DNA of 64,000 nucleotides from Corallincola holothuriorum. GTDB taxonomy: Bacteria; Pseudomonadota; Gammaproteobacteria; Enterobacterales; Neiellaceae. The notes under the pieces are model-generated. The model worked only from the letters and a program-made list of their open reading frames with translations, had not been told where the DNA came from and did not search any database. How positions within the stretch are numbered: position 1 is the stretch's first letter; each line of letters begins with the position of its first letter. The stretch is from assembly GCF_003336225.1 (NCBI RefSeq), contig NZ_QPID01000004.1, forward strand, positions 62,001-126,000, in the 5' to 3' direction. The position numbers were made by a program, and so were the translations under genes. Shown here in pieces: positions 42,489-51,690 of the stretch.

Positions 42489-43385
42489 TTACTCCATCAT
42501 TTTCTCAATCGGGAGCACGAGGATTGAGCTACAACCCAAGGCTTTTAACTGTTCCATAGTTTCCCAGAACAGGTTTTCAGTACTGACAACGTGGATAGCA
42601 ACGTTTTCGTCATCGTGAGCCAGCGGCATCACTGTTGGATGTTCTGCCGGCAGCAGTTCGGTAATGGTATCCAGCTTATCTTTTGGCGCGTGCAGCATGA
42701 TGTACTTTGTCTCTTTGGCCTGCATGACGCCCTGCATACGGGTCAGGAGCTTATCCAGTAGCGCTTGCTTGTCATCACCAAAATCACCGCCGCGGCGTAT
42801 TAGGCGAGCCTGTGAACGATAGATGACATCAGTTTCTACCAAGCCATTAGCTTCTAACGTGGCGCCTGTAGAGACTAAATCACAGATCGCATCTGCCAGT
42901 CCCGCGCGAGGAGCAACTTCGACCGAGCCGCTTAACAAGCAGACATCAAAATTGATCCCTTTCTCGTCAAAGTAACGACGTAGCAGTTCAGGGTAGGTGG
43001 TAGCGATGCGCAAGCCCGCGAGTGACTCCGGCCCTTGGTAATCGAACTCTTTGTCGACAGCAAGAGAGAGCCGACAGCCGCCGAAGGCCATTTTTTGCAG
43101 TGGTACATAATCACATTTTTCATTGGCGCGCTGTCGCATCAGCAACTCTTCTTCCAACACGTTCTCGCCAACGATGCCAAGATCACAGACGCCATCCATG
43201 ATCAGTCCCGGAATGTCATCATCACGTACGCGTAACAAATCAATCGGTGCATTTTCAACATGAGCGATTAGGCTTTCCCCTTTCATGTTGATTTTCAGGC
43301 CGCAGGCCTTCAGCAGAGCTTTTGATTCGTCGCTTAGGCGACCCTTTTTTTGAATCGCGATGCGTAAGCGCGTGTTGTCAGTCAT
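42489..43385 (-). CDS. hisG: ATP phosphoribosyltransferase (long form)
   Basis: A 298-residue long-form HisG, the first and feedback-inhibited enzyme of histidine synthesis. It starts [21 protein letters not shown] and contains [16 protein letters not shown], the PRPP loop [19 protein letters not shown], and a C-terminal ACT-like regulatory domain ([12 protein letters not shown] onward). ATG 43385 is used; an in-frame extension upstream runs through the attenuator and is not coding. First structural gene after the leader peptide. Confidence 0.98.
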   Translation of the reverse strand: MTDNTRLRIAIQKKGRLSDESKALLKACGLKINMKGESLIAHVENAPIDLLRVRDDDIPGLIMDGVCDLGIVGENVLEEELLMRQRANEKCDYVPLQKMAFGGCRLSLAVDKEFDYQGPESLAGLRIATTYPELLRRYFDEKGINFDVCLLSGSVEVAPRAGLADAICDLVSTGATLEANGLVETDVIYRSQARLIRRGGDFGDDKQALLDKLLTRMQGVMQAKETKYIMLHAPKDKLDTITELLPAEHPTVMPLAHDDENVAIHVVSTENLFWETMEQLKALGCSSILVLPIEKMME

Positions 43386-43403
43386 CTGTTTTTCCTTGTC
43401 CAA

Positions 43404-43440
43404 AATTAAAAAACCCTCGGTGCGATGCATTCCGAGGGTT
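43404..43440 (-). terminator. his attenuator terminator
   Basis: On the minus strand AACCCTCGG pairs with CCGAGGGTT around an 11-base loop, followed by TTTTAATTTT. It is located between the leader peptide and hisG, where in the classical his attenuation mechanism it forms when histidyl-tRNA is plentiful. Confidence 0.92.
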
Positions 43441-43504
43441 GTATGTCTGGTGTGACCGCCGGAGGGCATCTATATAGCCTCCAGCGAACAATCTTCCTGA
43501 AAGG

Positions 43505-43558
43505 CTAGTGTTCGTGATGATGGTGATGATGGATCACTGCTTTCAGAAATAAAGTCAT
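43505..43558 (-). CDS. hisL: his operon leader peptide
   Basis: A 17-codon reading frame, MTLFLKAVIHHHHHHEH, with seven histidines (six in a row). It lies 65 bases before the attenuator stem and 119 before hisG. Ribosome stalling on the His codons when charged tRNA-His is scarce is the known trigger for anti-termination. Too short for ordinary gene finding. A weak ribosome binding site (CGGA) precedes it. Confidence 0.95.
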   Translation of the reverse strand: MTLFLKAVIHHHHHHEH

Positions 43559-43783
43559 GGAAATATCCGTGTCTGTCATGATTGGTTAAAACCGCGCCTA
43601 AGCAGGCACTAATTTGATGTGCTCAAGCTAACCAAGGCTGCGTTGGATTTCAAGTGTTTTTTGTGATTAAAAGCAGAATAAAGTGCATAAAGATGCATTT
43701 TTAATGATTTTCAATGCGAAATTGATTCGGTGGAACGATTTCCTGGCTCGTAGTTTACAGCGATAGATCAAGAGTAACGCTAT

Positions 43784-43799
43784 AAAAACTTAAGTTTTT
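43784..43799. repeat. 16-bp perfect palindrome before the hypothetical gene at 43851
   Basis: AAAAACTTAAGTTTTT reads the same on both strands. It is 51 bases before the next start codon and in the region shared with the his promoter side. It could be an operator or chance in AT-rich DNA. Confidence 0.45.
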
Positions 43800-43850
43800 C
43801 TCAAAATTGACGATAATTTAATCAATGAAGGCGTAGTGGAGGCGCTTGTA

Positions 43851-44249
43851 ATGAGTCAGGATCTATTGATTCCTTTCATTCCCAATATTAACTACACACA
43901 ACCGATGACCAAGAGTGGGTTGACGGTCAGTCGCGTTAGCAAGCGGCCAATATCGAATAGGGATGAAGAGTCGCGCACTGAATCTGAGCAGATGGAAAAT
44001 CTTACCTATCTTGATGCTCTGAAAGAGAAGATGCGCGACGCCCACCAGAATAGAACGATTGCATATGAGTTTGGCGATATGGAAGAGGGTGAAGAGGTTG
44101 AGCCTAGCAAAAGCATGCTAGCTGAAGCTATCGAAAGGGTGTTAAGTGGTCAAATAGAACCGAAGGTAGCGCCTGCCAAAAGTAAAAAAATTCATTCAAC
44201 ATCCACACCTGAAATATCGCCGCGCAAGCATTTAGATGTTTTTGCCTGA
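43851..44249 (+). CDS. Hypothetical protein
   Basis: A 132-residue hydrophilic protein (MSQDLLIPFIPNINYTQP at the start) with an acidic middle (GDMEEGEEVEPSKSM) and a basic, Ser/Pro-rich tail. No signal peptide, membrane helix or known motif; probably partly disordered. ATG 43851 has GGAGG nine bases upstream, which favours a true gene. Divergent from the his operon. Confidence 0.6.
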   Translation: MSQDLLIPFIPNINYTQPMTKSGLTVSRVSKRPISNRDEESRTESEQMENLTYLDALKEKMRDAHQNRTIAYEFGDMEEGEEVEPSKSMLAEAIERVLSGQIEPKVAPAKSKKIHSTSTPEISPRKHLDVFA

Positions 44250-44410
44250 ATCTATGTAACCTACTGTAGTTATTGCTAATGATTGTGTAAAGTTTATCCG
44301 TAGACAAAGAATTACCAACCAATCTCATACTTTTACTGATTCAGTCTTTACAACTTTTTAACAACCAATAGGGTGTCAGGCATCATAACCTCAGTGATTG
44401 GACTTGAGTG

Positions 44411-44827
44411 ATGCGCCTCTTTGTTTTCATTATCTTGATCCTCCCCTTTTTCAGTGTGCAAGCGGGCCTTGAAGATCTAAAACAGAGTATTTCCATATTT
44501 CATGAAGCCCGTGACAATTTTGAATATGTTACAGACCAAGAGAACGAAGTTCGTATTTACACCGATATTGAGAGTGGCTTCTCTGGCGATTGTGAAGATT
44601 TTGCTTACTCGTTAGCGATGAAAATTGGTGGCACCGTTTGGTTTACCTTCAATGAGAAGAAACAAGCTCATGCGGTGGTACTCTCCGAAAGCGGCTTCGT
44701 TTTTGATAATGAGAAAGAGTGGCCAATGCGACAAGACGTGTATCCAAATAAGCTGTTGTTCAAACTTAGATTTAGCCACTTTGATACGGTTCTTTTAGAT
44801 GGCGAGTTGATTAAGTCTCAGAGCTGA
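44411..44827 (+). CDS. Small exported transglutaminase-like (BTLCP type) protein
   Basis: A 138-residue protein with a signal peptide (RLFVFIILILPFFSVQA). The mature part holds SGDCEDFAYSLAMKIGG, KQAHAVVLSESG and FVFDNEKEWP, which give a Cys61-His87-Asp99 order like the bacterial transglutaminase-like cysteine proteinase fold (DUF920). It is shorter than that family's usual 170-220 residues, so it may be a compact version. GTG 44408 is an alternative start. Substrate unknown. Confidence 0.7.
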   Translation: MRLFVFIILILPFFSVQAGLEDLKQSISIFHEARDNFEYVTDQENEVRIYTDIESGFSGDCEDFAYSLAMKIGGTVWFTFNEKKQAHAVVLSESGFVFDNEKEWPMRQDVYPNKLLFKLRFSHFDTVLLDGELIKSQS

Positions 44828-44902
44828 TTTGGCGATAAATCCACTTGGGGCGGCGGCCTATCTCACGTAGAATATCTCTATCTCCTCTTTAGAGTTCAGA
44901 AC

Positions 44903-46855
44903 TTGCATCCTATTACCCGCTTTTTCCAGTCTGACAGCCCCCTTTCTAAGGCTATTGATGGTTTTTCACCGCGTGAGTCGCAACGTAAAATGGCCGAAGC
45001 GATCGGCAAAACCATTGATGCTAAAGGGCAGTTGATTATTGAAGCTGGGACTGGCACAGGTAAAACGTTTGCGTATTTGGTGCCTGCGATTGAATCGGAA
45101 AAGAAGGTGATTTTATCGACGGGTACCAAGGCGTTACAGGAGCAGCTGTTCCATCGTGATCTGCCTCTGATCCGTGATGCACTGGCAAAGCCCTTGGACA
45201 TTGCGCTGCTAAAGGGACGCGCTAACTATTTGTGCAGTTATCGCTTGGAGCAGCACCTTTTTCAGCAGTCAGAAATTCGCGATCCAGTGCTTATTGATGA
45301 GTTGGTAAGGGTCAAACGCTGGAGTAACGAGACGGAAAATGGTGATATCGGTGAACTGGCTGACATTGCAGAAGACAGCCGAGCGCTACCTTATGTCACT
45401 AGCACCGTAGATAATTGCCTCGGCAAAGACTGTCCAGACTTTCAAAAGTGTTATCTCACTAAAGCGCGTAAAAAAGCCAAGGATGCGGATTTGGTGGTGG
45501 TTAATCATCATCTGTTCCTCGCTGATATGGTGCTTAAAGACGTTGGCTTTGGTGAACTGATCCCCGATGCCCAGCTTGTTGTTTTTGATGAAGCGCACCA
45601 GCTTCCTGACATCGCGGCCAGTTATTTCGGTGAAACCGTTTCTAGTCGCCAGATTGTTGAACTAGCTAAGGATCTACGGCGTGTCTATCTGACCGAATTA
45701 AAAGATATGAAGCAGTTAGGCAAGGCGGCTGACATGATGGAGAAAGCAGCTGCTGACCTCAGGCTGCAATTCGGTGTAGACCCAGAACGAGGCAATTGGC
45801 GCGTGAAGAGTCAAGATGCTGGCGTGGAGATGGGGGTTGAGCGGTTAATTGATGCTATCGGTTTTGGTTATGATGTGATGAAACTGGCAGTGGGTCGCAG
45901 TAAAGAACTGGATGTACTGTTTGAGCGAGGAGCCAGTTATAAGTCGGCACTGGCTAAGATCTGCAATGTGAATGAGCTGGGTTATAGCTATTGGTATGAA
46001 ACCACCAAGCGTCATGTCTCCCTGCATATTACGCCGCTGAATGTGGCAGAGCGTTTCAGCCAACACATGGGTGCACTAAAAGCCAGTTGGGTATTTACTT
46101 CGGCAACGCTGCAGGTCGGAGATAGTTTTGAACATTTCAGCGAACAGTTAGGGCTTAAAGATGCCAGAACCTTGTTTTTGCCTAGTCCGTTTGATTATCC
46201 AACCCAATCCCTCCTTTATGTGCCGCGTAAGCTTGCTGAGCCTGGCCCTAAGCTACAGGCGAAGGATCTTTTGCTAGCAGCTTTACCGCAAATTCAAGCC
46301 AGTGGAGGCCGCTGTTTTTTTCTGTTCACCAGTTATCGCATGATGAACCAAATTGCTGATCTATTACCCGAACTGGTTGATTTTCCGGTGTTGGTGCAGG
46401 GGACAGCGCCTAAGCGTTTGTTGCTGGAAGAATTTGTCGCTGCTGGAAATGCCGTGTTGTTGGCAACAGCAAGTTTTTGGGAAGGGGTTGATGTCCGTGG
46501 CGACGCATTAAGCTGCGTCATTATTGATAAATTGCCGTTTGCCGCCCCTGATGAGCCTTTGCTGCAAGCACGTATAGAAGACTGCCGCCTCAGAGGTGGA
46601 GATCCTTTTATGGAAGTTCAACTTCCCCAGGCCGTGTTAACCTTGAAACAGGGCGCAGGTAGATTAATCCGTGATATTCATGATAAAGGGGTGCTGATGA
46701 TCTGTGATGGTCGTTTGGTATCTCGACGTTACGGTCAGGTTTTCCTGGCGAGTTTACCACCGATGCCCCGCACTAGGTGCGAGGACAAAGCAAGCCAGTT
46801 TTTGCGTCAATTAGGCACCGAGGAAGGCGAGACTGAGAGTGAGTTGCAGGCATAG
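44903..46855 (+). CDS. yoaA: DinG-family ATP-dependent DNA helicase YoaA
   Basis: A 650-residue XPD-like superfamily 2 helicase with iron-sulfur cluster. Walker A is EAGTGTGKT (Lys54), Walker B VVFDEAH, and cluster cysteines are in NYLCSYRLE and NCLGKDCPDFQKCY. C-terminal motifs are VLLATASFWEGVDVRG and QGAGRLIRD. It matches YoaA (636 aa) better than DinG by length and content. In E. coli YoaA acts with HolC in repair of stalled forks. TTG 44903 is the only reasonable start; tsaB follows, as yeaZ follows yoaA in E. coli. Confidence 0.94.
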   Translation: MHPITRFFQSDSPLSKAIDGFSPRESQRKMAEAIGKTIDAKGQLIIEAGTGTGKTFAYLVPAIESEKKVILSTGTKALQEQLFHRDLPLIRDALAKPLDIALLKGRANYLCSYRLEQHLFQQSEIRDPVLIDELVRVKRWSNETENGDIGELADIAEDSRALPYVTSTVDNCLGKDCPDFQKCYLTKARKKAKDADLVVVNHHLFLADMVLKDVGFGELIPDAQLVVFDEAHQLPDIAASYFGETVSSRQIVELAKDLRRVYLTELKDMKQLGKAADMMEKAAADLRLQFGVDPERGNWRVKSQDAGVEMGVERLIDAIGFGYDVMKLAVGRSKELDVLFERGASYKSALAKICNVNELGYSYWYETTKRHVSLHITPLNVAERFSQHMGALKASWVFTSATLQVGDSFEHFSEQLGLKDARTLFLPSPFDYPTQSLLYVPRKLAEPGPKLQAKDLLLAALPQIQASGGRCFFLFTSYRMMNQIADLLPELVDFPVLVQGTAPKRLLLEEFVAAGNAVLLATASFWEGVDVRGDALSCVIIDKLPFAAPDEPLLQARIEDCRLRGGDPFMEVQLPQAVLTLKQGAGRLIRDIHDKGVLMICDGRLVSRRYGQVFLASLPPMPRTRCEDKASQFLRQLGTEEGETESELQA

Positions 46856-46923
46856 CTGTTACTCAACGCCTCTAGTTATGTGCATTAGTTAATACAAGTT
46901 TTAATTGTTTGGAAAAAGTATTC

Positions 46924-47628
46924 GTGAGTATGACAAGCCGTAAGATCCTAGCTTTAGATGCATGCACAGAAGTTTGCTCGGCAGCCATTTTGGATGGCGA
47001 CCAGGTTATTGAACGTGAGTGCTTTGCGCCCCGTGAACATAGTCAACGTTTGTTGCCCATGGTGGATGAGCTATTAGCCGAGGCTGGTTACGGTATCCGT
47101 GACATGGATGCCATTGCATTTGGCCGTGGTCCAGGCAGCTTTACTGGCGTGCGTATCTGCGTTGGGTTTGCCCAAGGTTTAGCTTTGGGGGCTGACTTGC
47201 CAATGATTAGCGTGTCCACGTTAGAAGCGATGGCGTTACAGGCCAATCAGCAGCACCAAGTGAGCAAGGTGATTGCGGCGATTGATGCCCGTATGTCGGA
47301 AATTTATGTGGCAGCTTATGAGGTTGAACAGGGGAGCTGTCGGCCGGTATGGTCCGAAAAAGTGATTAAACCAGAGGTGTTGCTTCAACAAGACCCGCTG
47401 CATGGCCATTGGTGTGGTGTCGGTTCAGGGTGGCAAACTTATGGCTCATCTCTGGTTGAATTAGCTGAACAGGTTGATATCAGTGAACGGGTGTTGTTTC
47501 CAAACGCAGCCAGCATGGCGCGTTTGGCGCTGCCAAGGTTAGTTAACGGTGAGCTGCAGGATTGTGCAGAGGTTGAACCTATCTACCTTCGCAATGAAGT
47601 GACCTGGCAGAAACTGCCAGGGCGCTAG
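46924..47628 (+). CDS. tsaB: tRNA threonylcarbamoyladenosine biosynthesis protein TsaB
   Basis: A roughly 234-residue ASKHA-fold protein, partner of TsaD and TsaE in making t6A37 of tRNAs that read ANN codons. It starts near RKILALDACTEVCSAAILDGDQV and has HSQRLLPMVDELLAEAG, IAFGRGPGSFTGVRICVGFAQGLA and VSTLEAMA. GTG 46924 has GGA nine bases upstream; ATG 46930 and TTG 46909 are alternatives. It follows yoaA after 68 bases. Confidence 0.95.
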   Translation: MSMTSRKILALDACTEVCSAAILDGDQVIERECFAPREHSQRLLPMVDELLAEAGYGIRDMDAIAFGRGPGSFTGVRICVGFAQGLALGADLPMISVSTLEAMALQANQQHQVSKVIAAIDARMSEIYVAAYEVEQGSCRPVWSEKVIKPEVLLQQDPLHGHWCGVGSGWQTYGSSLVELAEQVDISERVLFPNAASMARLALPRLVNGELQDCAEVEPIYLRNEVTWQKLPGR

Positions 47629-47697
47629 CAACTTCACGAGAGAAGCTTGAAACGTGCCCGAAAAGCTGTTTTATTTAGCCTGTGACCGTTAATTCAG

Positions 47698-48015
47698 TTG
47701 TGGAACGTGCAGATATCATCAATTAATCCATTTTTCGCTTATTCGGGACCGGCGGTACCGAAAACGGCGAGTGGAAATGAAACCAAGGCATCGGTGTCGT
47801 CTGCCGCTGCCGACGTAGCCCCTGTGGGCAGCACGCAAGGTGCTTCTGTCGCCGATCAACAACAGCTCGCGCTAAGCTTACTGCAGGCGCAGGCGACCAG
47901 TTATGACCAACCCAGTTCAAAAAATCTACGAGCAGTAGATGTGTACCAAGATATTGATTCAGCGCCTCAACGAGAGCAGTTGAGTAGTATGCTTGGTATC
48001 GACCTATACGCCTAA
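47698..48015 (+). CDS. Small hypothetical protein
   Basis: A 105-residue protein rich in Ala, Ser and Gln in its first two thirds and probably disordered, ending in an ordered-looking segment (YQDIDSAPQREQLSSMLGIDLYA). No signal peptide or known domain. The start is uncertain (TTG 47698 or GTG 47707), with poor ribosome binding sites. The C-terminal hydrophobic ending is of a kind seen in short gammaproteobacterial hypotheticals, but I cannot name a family. Confidence 0.55.
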   Translation: MWNVQISSINPFFAYSGPAVPKTASGNETKASVSSAAADVAPVGSTQGASVADQQQLALSLLQAQATSYDQPSSKNLRAVDVYQDIDSAPQREQLSSMLGIDLYA

Positions 48016-48060
48016 TCAGGCAATAAAAAATAATAAATACAATACTCCGAGGGAAGCTTC

Positions 48061-48921
48061 ATGATCACCAGATTCAATCGAGTTACAGTTGCGGCGTTGT
48101 TAACCTCAGTTAGTCTTGGCTTTTCGGCCAATGTTCTGGCTGATGAAACCACCCCCGCTGGCTATGAAAAGCTGCAAGAGATTGCCGATGACAGTCGTCG
48201 CAGTGAGAAAAACCGAGCTAGAAATCAATATCGTCACCCAGTAGAAACGCTCGCTTTTTTCGGTTTAAAGCCTGATATGACTGTCGTCGAACTATGGCCT
48301 GGCGGCGGCTGGTATACAGAAATACTGGCGCCGTACTTGAAAGACAAAGGTCAGTTAATTGCAGCAAGTTTTCAGATTGATGGTATTGATGAAGATAACC
48401 GTCGCCAAGCCTATCGCGCCAAAGTTGGAAAGGCATATAGAGAAAAGCTGGACACCAATGCTGAGTGGTGGGGAGGCGTGAAAGAAACGACTTTGGCACC
48501 ACCGGCAACGCTAAGCATTGCGCCTGCGAACTCTGCTGACATGGTATTGACCTTCCGTAATCTCCACAATTGGGAGATGAATGGTGAGTTAGAGATGGTA
48601 TTCAAAGCTGCATTTGACGCGCTAAAGCCGGGTGGCGTGTTTGGTGTGGTGGAGCATCGTTCTGCACCAGCGGAAGATGATAAAGCGCGAGCAAAATCTG
48701 GTTATGTCAGTCAGGAGCGAACCATTGCGGCGGCGCAGAAAGCCGGCTTTGTATTGGTTGATCAATCGGAAGTGAACGCTAACCCTGCAGATATCAAAGA
48801 TTATCCAAAGGGAGTGTGGACGTTACCACCATCACTGGCCATGGGTGACGAAGACCGCGCCAAGTATGAGGCGATCGGTGAAAGTGATCGTATGACGCTG
48901 AAATTCGTCAAACAGCCATAA
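48061..48921 (+). CDS. Exported class I methyltransferase-like protein
   Basis: A 286-residue protein with a signal peptide (VTVAALLTSVSLGFSANVLA) and then a Rossmann methyltransferase core: VVELWPGGGWYTEILAPYL (SAM motif I), LTFRNLHNWEM (motif IV region) and ALKPGGVFGVVEH (motif VI). It belongs to the predicted-methyltransferase group (COG4798). S-adenosylmethionine is not known to be abundant in the periplasm, so the role is unclear. A GAGGGAAG ribosome binding site lies before ATG 48061. Followed by an alpha/beta hydrolase 11 bases later. Confidence 0.85.
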   Translation: MITRFNRVTVAALLTSVSLGFSANVLADETTPAGYEKLQEIADDSRRSEKNRARNQYRHPVETLAFFGLKPDMTVVELWPGGGWYTEILAPYLKDKGQLIAASFQIDGIDEDNRRQAYRAKVGKAYREKLDTNAEWWGGVKETTLAPPATLSIAPANSADMVLTFRNLHNWEMNGELEMVFKAAFDALKPGGVFGVVEHRSAPAEDDKARAKSGYVSQERTIAAAQKAGFVLVDQSEVNANPADIKDYPKGVWTLPPSLAMGDEDRAKYEAIGESDRMTLKFVKQP

Positions 48922-48932
48922 GGTGTCGTTGT

Positions 48933-49763
48933 TTGATTTATGAACATCAACTGAATGTAGAGGGTCGCCTTATCGCGGCCCTTTCTACATCTGCGTCGGT
49001 GCCGGACAATCCACTGCTTTGTCTACACGGTTGGTTAGACAACGCAGCGAGCTTTATTCCAATGATGCAGGCGGCCCCTTCATTGCCTTGGTTAGCAATA
49101 GATTGGCCCGGACATGGTGGTTCCGCACACCGTGAAGGACATTACCATTTAGTTGATTACGTCGATGATCTGTATGGGGTGCAGCGTCTGTTTGACAGCA
49201 AACTTTCGATAGTTGGCCATAGCTTAGGTGGTCTGGTGGCCTCTATTTATGCTGGCAGTTTTCCCGAAAAAGTGAGGCGCTTGGTGTCTATTGAAGCGGT
49301 TGGTCCTATGGCATGGCCTGCCGAGAGTGCCCCGCAGATCTTGCGTAAAGCGATGATTAGTCGGCGTAAACAAGCGGTAACGAAGCGTTGTTACCATTCG
49401 ATTGTTGATGCTGTAGCGGCGCGGATGGCGGCGCAAGCCTGTTTGCCTAGAGAAGCCGCAGAGTTATTGGTTGAGCGAAATTTGATAAAGGACGGCGGGC
49501 GTTGGTATTGGCGCTCTGATCCCAAGCTTAGAACGCTATCACCATTGCGTATAACCTCCGAACAGGCGGAAGCATGGGTAAGAGCGATCCGCTGCCCTAC
49601 ATTGATCATTGAGGGGCAAAGTGGCTTTCAAGAGGTAAAATTGGCCATCCATGAGCGTTTAGGTTGGTTTGCCGATGCCCGGCATAAGCAACTTGTTGGA
49701 GGGCATCACCTACATATGGAAAGGGGAGGTGATACGGTAGAGCTAATCCGTGATTTTGTTTAA
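48933..49763 (+). CDS. Alpha/beta hydrolase
   Basis: A 276-residue serine hydrolase. The oxyanion-side motif is LLCLHGWLDNAASF, the nucleophile Ser97 sits in IVGHSLGGLVA, and the C-terminal His is in QLVGGHHLHME. The Asp or Glu of the triad is probably in IIEGQSGF. It uses a TTG start at 48933, with AAGGTG seven bases upstream. It follows the methyltransferase-like gene and precedes fadD; substrate unknown. Confidence 0.88.
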   Translation: MIYEHQLNVEGRLIAALSTSASVPDNPLLCLHGWLDNAASFIPMMQAAPSLPWLAIDWPGHGGSAHREGHYHLVDYVDDLYGVQRLFDSKLSIVGHSLGGLVASIYAGSFPEKVRRLVSIEAVGPMAWPAESAPQILRKAMISRRKQAVTKRCYHSIVDAVAARMAAQACLPREAAELLVERNLIKDGGRWYWRSDPKLRTLSPLRITSEQAEAWVRAIRCPTLIIEGQSGFQEVKLAIHERLGWFADARHKQLVGGHHLHMERGGDTVELIRDFV

Positions 49764-49951
49764 GCAGATGCCTTAAATTTGTACTAAAATGTGCCCTGGA
49801 GCAAATACTTTAAACGCGCGTTTTATATTCTGACTCGTTCGATGCATACTTGCTTGGATAAGGTGTTAGCCAGCGACCCTGCCTGTTTGTGCTAATACAG
49901 CTAAAATCATAATTAATGGTGTCTTAAACACCTGTAGAGAAGGAGAAGCCT

Positions 49952-51625
49952 GTGGAGAAGGTTTGGCTGAAACGTTACCCGAAAGGGGTTTCTGAATTTA
50001 TCGATCCTGACCACTACTCATCCCTACTTGATATTTTTGAAGAGGCGTTTGGCTCGTTTGCTGATCAGCCTGCTTTTATCAATATGGGTGAAACGATGAC
50101 TTATCGTCATCTCGAGGAACAATCGCGGGCTTTTGCCGCCTACCTGCAACAAGACTTGGGGCTGAAGAAAGGTGACCGTGTTGCGGTTATGATGCCCAAC
50201 CTGTTGCAATACCCAATTGCTTTGTGTGGCATTCTTCGCGCTGGTTTAGTTGTCGTTAACGTTAATCCTCTCTACACGCCGCGCGAGCTTAAACATCAGC
50301 TGACCGATTCCGGTACCAAGGTCATCATTATTCTGTCTAACTTTGCGCATACATTAGAGCAGATTGTGGCTGAAACGCCGGTAGAGCATGTGATCCTTAC
50401 CAAACTTGGTGATCAGCTCAGTGCACCCAAACGTACTTTAGTTAACTTTGTTGTTCGCTACGTAAAACGTATGGTGCCGAAATACAATTTGCCCGGTGCT
50501 TTGTCTTTGCGTCATGCGCTCGCGCGTGGCAAGTACATGCAGTACATCAAGCCTGAGCTGACTGGGGATGACCTAGCCTTTTTGCAATATACCGGTGGTA
50601 CCACCGGGGTAGCAAAGGGCGCCATGCTGACCCACCGCAATATGGTGGCGAATTTAGAACAAGTGTCTGAGGTGATAGGTCCCTTGCTGGAGAAAGGCAA
50701 AGAATTTGTCGTGACGGCGTTGCCGCTTTACCACATCTTTGCGCTGACAGCGAACATGCTGACCTTTATGAAGCTGGGCGCGAAAAACCTGTTGATTACT
50801 AATCCCCGTGATATGCCTAACTTTGTTAAAGAGCTGGGAAAATATCCATTTACAGTGATCACCGGGGTAAATACTTTATTTAACGGCCTGCTGAATACCG
50901 AAGGTTTTTCCGACTTAGACTTCTCAAAAATGCGCCTCTCTTTGGGCGGTGGTATGGCAGTGCAACGTGCAGTCGCAGATAAATGGCAGCAAGAGACAGG
51001 TAAGCCACTGCTTGAAGGATATGGGCTGACCGAGTGCGCGCCTTTAGTTACGGTCTCGCCGTATGATTGCACCGGGTTTAGTGGCACGATTGGTTTGCCC
51101 GCACCTTCAACAGAAGTGCGAGTTGTTGATGACGAGGGTAAAGAGCAACCGATTGGTGCACCTGGAGAGCTACAGGTTAAAGGCCCGCAGGTGATGAAAG
51201 GCTACTGGCAGCGGCCTGAGGCTACCGCTGAAGTGATGCACGATGGCTGGTTTTGTACTGGGGATATAGCAACGGCTGATGATGAAGGTTTTTTCCGGAT
51301 TGTTGATCGGAAGAAAGATATGATTCTGGTGAGTGGCTTTAACGTATTTCCAAATGAAATTGAAGATGTGGTGGCGCTGCATACGGATGTATTGGAGTGC
51401 GCCGCTATTGGTATTCCCCACGAGGTGAGTGGGGAGATAGTAAAACTGTTTATTGTGCGAAAAAATGAAGCATTGCGGCAGGAAGAGATACTTAAGCATT
51501 GCCGGAAGAATTTGACCGCCTACAAGATCCCAAAAATCATCGAATTTCGGGATGAACTGCCAAAGAGTAATGTGGGTAAGATTTTACGCAGAGAATTGCG
51601 TGACGAAGAGGTTAAATCCGCTTAA
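49952..51625 (+). CDS. fadD: Long-chain fatty acid-CoA ligase FadD
   Basis: A 557-residue AMP-forming enzyme that activates exogenous fatty acids as CoA esters at the inner membrane. The ATP-binding motif is [18 protein letters not shown], the adenylate motif GYGLTECAP, and the C-terminal part has [34 protein letters not shown]-type text typical of FadD. The start is GTG 49952 after AAGGAG. fadD followed by rnd is the E. coli order. No FadR-like operator was found in its 188-base upstream region. Confidence 0.96.
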   Translation: MEKVWLKRYPKGVSEFIDPDHYSSLLDIFEEAFGSFADQPAFINMGETMTYRHLEEQSRAFAAYLQQDLGLKKGDRVAVMMPNLLQYPIALCGILRAGLVVVNVNPLYTPRELKHQLTDSGTKVIIILSNFAHTLEQIVAETPVEHVILTKLGDQLSAPKRTLVNFVVRYVKRMVPKYNLPGALSLRHALARGKYMQYIKPELTGDDLAFLQYTGGTTGVAKGAMLTHRNMVANLEQVSEVIGPLLEKGKEFVVTALPLYHIFALTANMLTFMKLGAKNLLITNPRDMPNFVKELGKYPFTVITGVNTLFNGLLNTEGFSDLDFSKMRLSLGGGMAVQRAVADKWQQETGKPLLEGYGLTECAPLVTVSPYDCTGFSGTIGLPAPSTEVRVVDDEGKEQPIGAPGELQVKGPQVMKGYWQRPEATAEVMHDGWFCTGDIATADDEGFFRIVDRKKDMILVSGFNVFPNEIEDVVALHTDVLECAAIGIPHEVSGEIVKLFIVRKNEALRQEEILKHCRKNLTAYKIPKIIEFRDELPKSNVGKILRRELRDEEVKSA

Positions 51626-51690
51626 TCGCTTTATCCCAAGGCGTTGCCCCGTTAACATTGGGGCATCGCCTATCTAATTAAGACCTTCCT

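Noticed and set aside
43500-43560. Polyhistidine stretch that could be mistaken for a cloning tag.
   Set aside because: It is the natural his leader peptide in front of an attenuator and hisG.
49764-49951. Search for a FadR operator before fadD.
   Set aside because: No sequence with the CTGGTnnGA core was found in this stretch.
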